Shown piece after piece: positions 54,000 to 64,000 of a stretch of 64,000 bases of DNA (position 1 is the stretch's first letter; each line of letters starts with the position of its first letter). Source of the stretch: Adiantum capillus-veneris (lineage: Eukaryota; Streptophyta; Polypodiopsida; Polypodiales; Pteridaceae); the NCBI GenBank assembly GCA_014529385.2, contig CM043958.1:157518793-157582792 (forward strand), given 5' to 3'. The notes below the pieces were generated by a model. It worked only from the letters and a program-made list of their open reading frames with translations, ran no database searches and was not told where the DNA came from. Made by a program: the position numbers and the translations under genes.

Positions 54000-55640
54000 G
54001 TGATCCACTTTGTTGTTGTTGTTGTAGAAGCCTTCTTTTTGCAATGCGTTCTTTTGCTTTTGCTTGTGCTTCTTCTCATACCCTCTGTTTCTCCTTCATC
54101 CATTGTTTTTCTTGATGGATTTGTTGAAGCATGTCCTGTGTTAGTGGCAAATAATATTTTTTTAACCGACACCCACTAATCCAATTTGGCATTTCTTCTC
54201 CTGCCAATGTAGCAAGTTTGACAGCTCCACTTTGTGATAAGTCACTAATCACAAAGGGTCCCATCCCTCGCTTTTTAAGTTTCTTGGCATGTTGCTTCAA
54301 AGTATAAACAAGTACATAATCACCTCTTTTGAACTCTTTCGTATGCACATGCTTGTCAAAAAACTCTTTTTATCTTCTCTTTTTAGCATAGATCGAAGCT
54401 ACAGCTCTCAGTCGAAGTTCATCTAGCTTTTCAATATCATCTATTCTTGAAGAGAGCTCATGGCCCGTCCATTCTAAGCATTTTGCTACTCATAGAGTTG
54501 AAATAAAAAACTCTATGGGTAATATAGCGTTTAGACCAAACACCATGTTGTATGGTGTGGTTCCGATTGATGTTTTGTAAGCTACCCTGTATGCCCATAG
54601 GGTTGAGTGTAATTGTTGATCCCAGTCTGTCCTTGACTCTGATACAATCTTAGTCAAAATAGGCATAGTGTTTTATTTGTGGCCTCAGCTTGTCCATTTT
54701 CCTGTGGATGATATGGGGTAGATTTTCAATGTATGACCATGAATTCCTCTAACAGGTATTCAATGACTTCATTAAGAAAATGTGTTCCTTGATCACTGAA
54801 AATTTCTATTGGTAATCCGTATCGTACAAAGACATTCTCATACAAAAATTGTGCAATGGTTCTTGCGTCTGCTTTTTATGTTACTTTGGCTTCAGCCCAT
54901 TTTGTGAGATAGTCCGTAGCCACAATGATATATTGGGTATGGGTGCGATATGCAGGGGGTGAAATAGGCCCCACAAAATCAATTCCCCATTTTGCAAATG
55001 CCCGTGCTCCCATCATTGGCCGTAGTGGCATCTCATCTCTCTTTATCGGTACCTTAGTGCGCTGACATGCGTCACAACGCTTTACAATCTCCTTAGCATC
55101 CATGTGAAATGTAGGCCACCATATTCCTACGGTTAAGATAATTTTTGCCGTCTTATCGCCTGAAAAATGGCCTCCACTTATTTCTCCGTGTACGTGTTCT
55201 AGAATCAGCAGGTATTCACTTTCACTTGCACAGATTCTAAGTTGATTGTCCTTTCCTCTCTTGTAGAGTTGATTTCCAATTAAATTAAAGTCTCGAGCCT
55301 CCAACTCTATAGCCCTTTTTCATGCTTTTGTTATGTTTTCAGGAAATGTCCTTGTTGTTAAGAAATCAATGATATATTGACTCCATGCAGGTGCAATGGT
55401 TACCTGAAACAATGTCGTGTGATCCACTGGTCGTTTGGCACTACATATAGTACAATTGTTTACATAAGCATGTGTGTCAGCATACATAGTTGGCCAATAA
55501 ACTCCTAAGTGTTTCAATTTTTGGTGTGTTTTCATTGTTGAACAATAAAATGCACAATCTTGGATGTGTGCTTCTTCAAGATAACACTCGAATTCCTCTG
55601 GATTTATACATAATCTGGTCCGAGCCTAGATGGTACAATC
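54000..55640 (-). pseudogene. Gypsy integrase with two H2C2 zinc domains
   Basis: From right to left: a first H2C2-like region (EEAHIQDC...LKHLGVYWPTMYADTHAY, NNCTICSAKR), HTTLFQVTIAPAWSQYIIDF, then ARDFNLIGNQLYKRGKDNQL. A second H2C2 follows (EHVHGEISGGHFSGDKTAKI, GIWWPTFHMD, RCDACQRTK). Next is the core with Asp (WGIDFVGPISP), Asp (EIFSDQGTHFLNEV) and Glu (PYHPQENGQAEATNK). The C-terminal part is FKRGDYVLVYTLKQHAKKLK and RGMGPFVISDLS. Stops and frame changes occur mainly between 54,350 and 54,720. There is no chromodomain. Confidence 0.85.
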
Positions 55641-56270
55641 GTCCTGCAATCAACTGAAAATTTTTTGTTTGTCAAAATGTTTGTTGTTTGGATCTGTCTT
55701 TCTTGTTATCAAATCTACCTCCAAAGGAAAGAATGCTAACAAGTTCCTGAGACCATTTGGGTATCATTTCCATATTGAAAAGATAAGCATCAGGTATGTT
55801 ATCATCTACTCCTTCAGGAGCTTCCCCGTTTTGTAGCCTTGAAAGATGATCTGCCAGTAGATGAGTTTTACCCTTTTTTACTACCACTATGAAGTCAAAC
55901 TCTACCAATATAATAAACCACCATACAATTCTCCCAGTATTGCATGGTTTATTTACTAGATACAAAAGAGCTTGATGATCTATGAAGAACACAAATTTGT
56001 TTGCAAGCAAGTTATGCCAAAATTTCTTTACAGCATATATCATTCCTGTTCCGTCTCTAGGTTGAGCCGGAATACTCTCAATTGCGTATGCAGATGCATC
56101 AATGTGAACATGGAATATCTTTTCCCAATCTGATGCTTTAAGTACAAGTGCTCATACAAGGTTTTCCTTAAGCTTTTGGAATGAAGTTTCACACTCCTCA
56201 GTCGAGTCGAAACTGACTAATAGGCGATACAGAGGTTGTGCAATGACTACATACATATATATGAATCTTC
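55641..56270 (-). pseudogene. Gypsy RNase H with a small internal deletion
   Basis: DWEKIFHVHIDASAYAIESI reaches AQPRDGTG and joins directly to MIYAVKKFWHNLLANKFVFF. The ~26 residues present at 38.70-38.78 kb (ISYASRQLNVEEKNYTTTER region) are missing. IDHQALLYLVNKP, FIILVEFDFIVVVKKGKTHL, LADHLSR and GVDDNIPDAYLFNMEMIP follow. Confidence 0.8.
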
Positions 56271-57420
56271 AATAGTATCCACAGTGTCCCATGAAAGATT
56301 GTACTTGTTTGGCATTAGTAGGCATGGGCAAGTCTACTATGACTCTAATTTTGTCTAGGTCAGTGGTTATGCAATTTCTTGAGACAATATGTCGAAGATC
56401 CTTATCGCAAAATTTTGTCGTTGGCATATCTGTAATGGTACAGACATCCAATGTTGCTAGTATGTGTTCCCATTCCAGAGGTTCTAAGGCATCTTCGAGT
56501 AAAGGTTCCGAAATGTAATCTTTGTCCTCAACAGCTCTTTCTAAGACACATTCCTCTCTTTTTAAGCACCCACAATGTGAAGCTCCGCACATCCATAACT
56601 CTTTTTTCTGCCCTAACCATGCTGGGAGTTCGGACCCTGCCAATGTAGCTGAATCAAACTCTTCCACTGGTGTCTGGTTCACATTCTTGTAACTATGGTC
56701 TTTCACATTCTTGTAACTATGGTCTTTTAGGTATATTTTGGTTGTAGTCTCCCCATGTCTGAGGTATATGTGGTCGTAACCCCAATCCTGGACCATCTTT
56801 AATTGTCTCATGAATGGCCTTCTGAAGATGATCTAGTAATTTTTCTTTTTGTCAAAATCAACTATTGCAAATGTATGCTCATACTTGATTCCGCAAGAGG
56901 TAACAATTACTTTTTCTAAAAGTCCTAGAGGCTTTTCCATGAACCTATCTGCCAGTTGCAATTTCATTCTAGTAGCTCTCAAAGCCAGTTTTCCCCATTT
57001 TTTCCAGATTTCTTTGGTGGCGATAGCGACTCCCGCTCCACTATCAAGAATAGCTTTGAAAACTACTCCCTGGAATTCTATTGGTAGTGTGGTATTTCCA
57101 TCTTCTCCCTCGTAATATTCTCCAACCTTGTTTAAAGGTACTGGCCTAGTGTTTAGTTGAGGCTTGTCCAATTATCTGATCCCTTCTTGAAGCTTCGAGG
57201 TAGGGTCTTTTACTCCAAATTTTTCTAAGCATATGCCTACGGTGGTCCACATGTTTGGTCGTAACCTCAGGAGTTTGGCTAACGTGATTGTGCATGCCAC
57301 AGGGGTGGACAATAACTCAATCAACCCTTGTGAATGCATCACTCTATTGGAAGAAAGTCTTTGAGATGGGATTGCTCTCACCTCAGACTTAGCTTCATAC
57401 TCCCCAAGGTAAGAAGGTAG
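56271..57420 (-). pseudogene. Gypsy protease and linker fused to the end of RT
   Basis: KVGEYYEGEDGNTTLPIEFQ, FKAILDSGAGVAIATKEIWK (intact DSG), then PFMRQLKMVQDWGYDHIYLR, a linker with a duplicated DHSYKNV (a 21-base repeat near 56,700), and WMCGASHCGCLKREECVLER. At about 56,400 FCDKDLRHI joins VSRNCITTDLDKIRVIVDL, an RT thumb block. About 1.5 kb containing the RT fingers and palm (37-38.3 kb in the plus-strand element) is deleted. Confidence 0.85.
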
Positions 57421-57429
57421 AGTTTTTAG

Positions 57430-58675
57430 CGAGTCTGGTTAGCTGTGCCCCGAACTAATTGAACCCTGGTCTCCCCCTTGTTGATGCATATCAAAGTTCA
57501 TTTGTGATCTTGCCTCAAACTCTTCAATGGGAGGTAAGATCTCATTTTTCTCCTTTCTAGTGCTATTTATTTGGTGGTTCACTCTGTTAGATTCATTTGC
57601 TTCCCGGATTTGTTTCCACAGGTCATGTAGACTGTTACAATCCTTACCCATTTCTACCAATGTTTTAGGCTGGAAACCATCAATTGTCTCATCTGTTGTA
57701 TTTGGCACTATGATAGGTTCTCTCCTAGACTCAGAGGCAGTCGTGAGTCTCTTCTTCGTGTCTACTTGTTTCTCTAGATTTGGTCTGATAGGGGTTGGAG
57801 CTGGTACCTCGTGCCAACCTACAGGTTTACCAAGTGGATTTTCTATCAAGGATTGGGCTATTTCAATCATCTTTCGACACATTTCCAACCTCTGATTTTC
57901 TATTTCTACATATGGATAAGTCATCCATCTTTGCTCTTGGGTTTGGTTGTTTTTGAGTCTAGCTTTGTATGCTTTTAAAAGTGCGTCCAACTGCTCATTT
58001 ACTTTTTCTACCAGCACTGATCCTCTTGATCCTGCACTTTTGGATTCTACTATTTCCTTGGCTCCTTTGGTTGTAGCAGCGTGTGAACTTAAACTAGTTA
58101 GATCCTCTAACCGCTCCAATCTATCCTTTGTGTGTTTTAACTCCTCGGATAGAGCCGTTTGCTCTCGTTCTCTCTTGGCTTTCATACGCGCCTTTCTAGC
58201 CTTCCAAGTGCTTCTCTGATTTTTCATTTCTGCACTTGGGGCATCGGTCTTTGGCTCTTCAATTATGGGTTCGTTTGTCATTCGTTGAGCTTGGGCTCGT
58301 GTCACTGCCTGAATAGGTATTACTGTCTCGTTTTCTCACCCTCCACTGGAAGGCACTGCTTCCAGCATGTTCAAAGTAGTTTTTGCTCCTTTGCTTGGGT
58401 TCTTAGGGCAATCAGGAATCAAGTGAGTAATTCCACACTCGGTGCAATACGCGTTGACTCTAATAATTTCATCTTGAGGACAATCCCTTAGCCAATGATA
58501 TCCGCCACACTTGTAGCACGGTCCCTTATGCTGTTGAGGTGCTCCTTGAGCTCCTCTTTGTTGGTATGCATGCCTCTGCCCGCCCATGCCTCCGTTGGCT
58601 ATGAACAACAGTGTTCGTTCATCCAAGCTGTATCTTCCTTCTCCTGCTGCTTGTGCAGCTCATTAGAAAAATTTT
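57430..58675 (-). pseudogene. Gypsy gag C-terminal part: zinc knuckles and coiled coil
   Basis: Two Cys-His knuckles, CYKCGGYHWLRDCP and CTECGITHLIPDCP (58,520-58,410; spacing CX2CX3HX4C), precede the linker LNMLEAVPSSGG. Then 288 open codons (58,305-57,439) follow with TWKARKARMKAKREREQTAL, a coiled coil and a region (PYVEIENQRLEMCRKMIEIA) matching 35.46 kb of the plus-strand element. It is largely intact. It binds RNA and bridges to protease. Confidence 0.75.
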
Positions 58676-59106
58676 GAACTCATTTTTGGGCCTTTTAAGA
58701 GTGCCACATCATCAAAGTTGTACAAAATAAAGCAACCCGGTAGACCCCTCTAAATATTGCTTAGAACCCCATGATATGACCTATCATTGGAAAGTTCTTG
58801 AAAAATGGATTCTAAAGAGCCAAGGTCCGAAAAGTTTGGATGACTTCTATGAAAGTTATGCCATTTTTTTTTCAATCAGCCAGGTTTTGTTTCCGTTACG
58901 GTAATCTAAAATCACCTTTTTCTAGATCTACATGAAGGCAATGTCCGATACATGCATGCTATATATCAATAGATAGCATTTGAAGAGTAGATTCTAAATA
59001 TCCAACCTCCGACAAGTTTGGATCTTATTTGCAAAAAATTTACCAATCCCCACTTTTTGAAAGCTATGCCACATCAACAATTCTTACAAGGCCCATTTTT
59101 TAATCC
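58676..59106. mobile_element. MITE-like insertion (~430 bp) in gypsy gag
   Basis: The left end GAACTCATTTTTGGGCCTTT and the inverted right end (GGATTAAAAAATGGGCCTTG) share TGGGCCTT-TAAGA. AAAATTTT before and AAACTTTT after are a possible 8-bp duplication with one mismatch, as in hAT elements. Inside, two ~85-bp direct repeats carry GGATTCTAAAGAGCC and AGATTCTAAATATCC. The ends resemble those of the 25.19-25.98 kb insertion. Confidence 0.5.
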
Positions 59107-61483
59107 AAACTTTTCCTAATGGTTTGTGGTCCTGTACTTCCAACCATGCTCCAAGGTTCTGGCGTTGGGGGTTCTTTTGGTGGATAATAGACTGGATTTG
59201 CTGTATATCCATTGGAATATTTGTAATATGCATGCATAGGTACCAAAGCCTTCTCTTCTGGTTCGTTTACCGTTTGTGTGTATCTTATGCCGACCGGTCG
59301 TAATCCTAGTAGGGGTGGTTGTTGTCCCAATACTGGTTGTGGTCTTTCTACACCTACAGGTCCTAGTAGGTTGCCTGCTTGATACCTAGGCATCGGTGGA
59401 AGTTGAGGAGATGCTACCTGAGCTTGGGGAGCATAAGGTCGCTCTCTCACATATCCCTTGTTATAATAACATTCCTCCGTCACATGGTTTGTCCATTTTT
59501 GTTCAATAGCACACCACTTTGGCTGCTTAGCCTGAGGCTTGGCATACATATTTTTTTTTTTTAGCACTTCCTCCACAAGCTACTCCTGGCTTACAGCTAC
59601 TTCTCCTTTTGGTGTTGTCTTTGCGGATTTGCTTCCACTTTGTTGTGAGGACGAATCGTCATCAAGATCCTTGAATTCACCCTCCTTGTAGACCACACAA
59701 TTGTCTACAAGGTAAAGAGCCTCCTTAGTTAACTCATTTAACGTTGTGCTCCTCTTCATATGTAAGTCCTTTTGGGGATCTGCGTTCCTTAGTCCTTGAA
59801 TAAATATAAGCATAAGTCTGTACTGAGTTGGTAGTTCTTCCACAGGGCAGAACTTCACATATCTTTTTAGTCATAAGGCTGCCTTTCGCACAGATTCCCG
59901 TTCTTTCTGTTTGAATTTATGGATTTGTGAGACTGTATTATGAGCTATCCCTCTTTGTGAGAATTCCTCAAAAACTCGTCAAAAATCTCCTCCATAGACT
60001 CAAAATTTCTACGCTCCACATAGTCAAACCAAGTAGCGGCATCCTCTTCTAGGGTAAGCCCAAACCCTGCGAATTGAGTAGGGAAGTCCAACACTTCTTC
60101 AGCTCTAATTACACGCACAAAGGCTGCTACATGATCCCTAGGATCTCTATTTTTCGTGTATTTTTTGTTTACCCATTTTTGCACCTGGGAAGGTCTAATT
60201 CTACGATGGTCTACAAATCTCATCATTGGTTCTCCTCGTCCTACTCGATATACCTCCTCTGGCCTTTGGTAGTGGGAGGGTTCCTCTCCCAGAGGTGCCT
60301 CTAAGCCATAATTTCTGATGGTTCTTGCAAGAGGTGGTTCATCCCTTCAAACTCGTTCCATGGGTTGTCTTCCAGGCTCTGCCGACTCTTGCGTTTTTGG
60401 CTTACTCTCACCTTGATACTGTGAATAGAGTGGTGGTCCTTGTAAACCTCTTAGCCCTCTTGCGGTTGGATAACCATCTCTGTTTCAGTCTTGTTCTAAT
60501 GTCGTACTTTGTTGAAGCCATGCCTGCAATGATGGTTGGGTTGCTTGTTGGTTCTGGTATTTGAATGTCTGTTGTCGGTTAGAATGTGATGTTGTCTCGT
60601 ACTCTTCTGAAAATGGATTTGTTGACTTGCTAGGGGTATAGGTGGACCTTGGTACTTCTTCGGGGGCATATGTTGATGTTTCTAGAACTGTTGCCTTTTC
60701 TACCTCCTCTAGGAGAATTTGTTTGTATTCTCGTCCGTATCTGTCAACAAAAATGATATCCTTCCCCATAGCAATTTCATAAGAGAATAAGTAAAGAACC
60801 TTGTCTTTGCTTAATTCATTTGAGTAGGGTTCCTTGCATCGAAAATAAGAGACTACTCCCTCGCTCTCATGCTTGTAAATTCCCACATTCTCATTATAGG
60901 TAGAGACCCTGGTTGTTTTTTTATCATACATAAAAAGAGCTATAAGTCGATCAATTTTTGGAGGTGGCTCTTGAGCCTCTAGACCATTTTTCCTTTTGCC
61001 ACATTATCTCCATATCTGTTGTAATCCTCAGGGTTACTAACTATCAGATAGTGGTTCCCCTTTTCATCTTGGAATCTATCTCCATCATCATAGAATCGAA
61101 TTATTTCCAGTCTCTGAGAAGGTCTTTCCTCTATACAAATACACTTGCATCCCCGATAGTCAGAATAAACTAGGGCTCCCCTAGAGTTTGTTCCTTCTAA
61201 GAAGATTATGGTGAACTTGGCATCGTTCAAAGGGTTTTGGGAGGTACTTCCTCCTAGCATTGGTCCTTCACCGGAGAAACCTCCTGGCTGTTGACTACCA
61301 TCATGAAGAAGGACTTATCTGATGAAGTGTAAGATCACTACCCTCCTCAATGATCGGTGCTAATGGATCTAGCCTTGCCTGAGTTACACTCTCCTCAGTG
61401 GACACTAAGCTACCTTGATCACCTACCACTTTTTGGTTTCTAGGAATGTGTCTTCCTGATCTTAAATTCATCAAACTTAGCAA
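59107..61483 (-). pseudogene. Gypsy gag N-terminal and core
   Basis: The start region SLMNLRSGRHIPRNQKVVGD (61,483 onward) is typical of gypsy gag. Next is an N-terminal extension (DDGDRFQDEKGNHYLIVSNP; LYLFSYEIAMGKDIIFVDRY), then the retrotransposon-gag core DPRDHVAAFVRVIRAEEVLD with EDAATWFDYVERRNFESMEE. VKFCPVEELPTQYRLMLIFI and a Pro-rich tail (QLPPMPRYQAGNLLGPVGVE) end at the MITE. It is broken into about six frames. Confidence 0.8.
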
Positions 61484-62340
61484 TGCAGTTTATCACAAAT
61501 CCAACCACTCACCTGGCAAGGGATCAGTTTCCGCACAACTTCTTGCCTTGCCGCTAAATATACCTGTACACAAGCGTTTAATTTCGGCAATCGAATCAAA
61601 GCATTTAACCGCTAGAGGTGGTCTTAGTAATGATTGGTATAACTGGAGGGTTAACCTCAACCACTATTGTACTCTATACACTCCGGATGTTCTTGATTAG
61701 GTCTGCTAATTTGGAACTGTACACCACCCAAGTGTTTATCAATCTAGAGGTAAAGTCTTAATTCCGTCTTTGCTCCGTCAAAAGGTCAAATAAGGTCCAA
61801 TTTCACTTCTAAAAGAAGTTCTGGAACTCTTAAGTCAATTGGAACATCACTCTATGTCCACAGTCATATTTTGACTTCAATAAGACCCTGTAGACATCCT
61901 ACACGTAGCATGTCTACCTGCTTTGTTTTGGCTGAAATTTGCACTTTAGATTCCCCTTGATGTGTTGAGTCCACAGCTGTTTTCACTTTTTGATTTGGAC
62001 ACCTATAAGTTGGTCAACTGATCAAAAATCTGTTCCAGCAGCCTAATGTTATTTCATGAAAATTGGCAAAAAACAACACAAATTGTTTTTGGCTCAAGTT
62101 AGGTTTTGAAATGTTATTTAAACCCAACTCTAATTATGGAATCAATAGCCCCAAAATTTCCAAGTTTTTTTCAGGTCATAAGCTAGCTTTGTGGATATAG
62201 AGCACTTTAGAACCTCCTTTGGCTCTTAAATAATACTTCTAGGATGTTGCTGACTTAAGAGAAGTGTGCAAGGAAGTACAAGTGTCCTATTAACAATATA
62301 GTGTTAACTTTACTCAACCTAATATTGATCATTGAAAAAG
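61484..62340 (-). other. Leader of the minus-strand gypsy element
   Basis: Non-coding sequence upstream of gag. It contains a fifth palindrome at 61,890-61,917 whose left flank AATAAGACCCTG matches AATATGACCCTG before the palindrome at 50,461. No 5' LTR or primer site was recognised, so the element is probably truncated here. Confidence 0.5.
61890..61917. repeat. Imperfect 28-bp palindrome, leader copy 5
   Basis: Half-site GTAGACATCCTACA with the inverse arm CGTAGCATGTCTAC. One arm mismatch (C for G) interrupts an otherwise palindromic element. Confidence 0.85.
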
Positions 62341-62357
62341 ATATTTCTCATTTTCAA

Positions 62358-64000
<1,643 letters not shown>

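Overview
The window looks like repeat-dense nuclear DNA of a land plant. The evidence is wall-to-wall Ty1/copia and Ty3/gypsy LTR retrotransposons with plant-type primer sites (TGGTATCAGAGC for initiator Met; a tRNA-Asp-like TGGCG-CGTTG-CGGGGA site), a CACTA-type DNA transposon, very long (TC)n and (GT)n microsatellites, and no intact host gene. The gypsy pol sequences remind me of those from ferns and lycophytes, but that is recollection and was not tested. No rRNA, functional tRNA or CRISPR is visible. Almost every coding region is broken by stops and frameshifts, so most are entered as pseudogenes.

Layout. 1-2.8 kb: mostly unrecognised, with one promoter-like stretch and short ORF. 2.8-6.6 kb: a CACTA element on the minus strand (TNP2-like transposase fragment, ~190-bp tandem repeats, terminal hairpin), invaded by a tandem SINE-like array and microsatellites. 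6.6-8.6 kb: 3' half of a non-autonomous LTR element carrying an unknown ORF. 8.6-10.9 kb: gypsy gag and LTR pieces. 10.95-16.97 kb: a minus-strand copia element split inside its integrase by a plus-strand copia deletion derivative (13,042-15,557). 17-20.6 kb: a gypsy RNase H fragment, then a second copy of the unknown-ORF element. 22-23.3 kb: a partial copia element. 23.3-28.3 kb: a minus-strand gypsy element. 28.3-30.2 kb: possible host exons and degraded coding. 30.3-39.5 kb: a plus-strand gypsy element with LTR, PBS, leader, gag, protease, RT, RNase H and partial integrase. 39.5-40.9 kb: a copia LTR plus leader. 40.9-51.1 kb: a minus-strand element with one ~1,170-codon coiled-coil ORF. Its repeat-containing leader is interrupted by a complete copia element (45,179-50,398) with 322-bp LTRs and a CTTAT target duplication. 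51.2-62.3 kb: a long minus-strand gypsy element. 62.3-64 kb: a microsatellite and unrecognised sequence.

How the parts relate. The gypsy element at 23.3-28.3 kb and the unknown-ORF elements at 6.6-8.6 and 17.6-20.6 kb have the same LTR family. The gypsy element at 52-62 kb and the coiled-coil element at 41-51 kb share a polypurine tract and a palindromic leader repeat. This suggests two independent sets of autonomous gypsy elements with non-autonomous partners that carry a coiled-coil ORF in place of pol. That arrangement, the palindromic leader repeats, and a protease-like ORF downstream of integrase are the least explained features here. Premature stops are mostly TAG at glutamine positions, as expected from deamination of methylated CAG.
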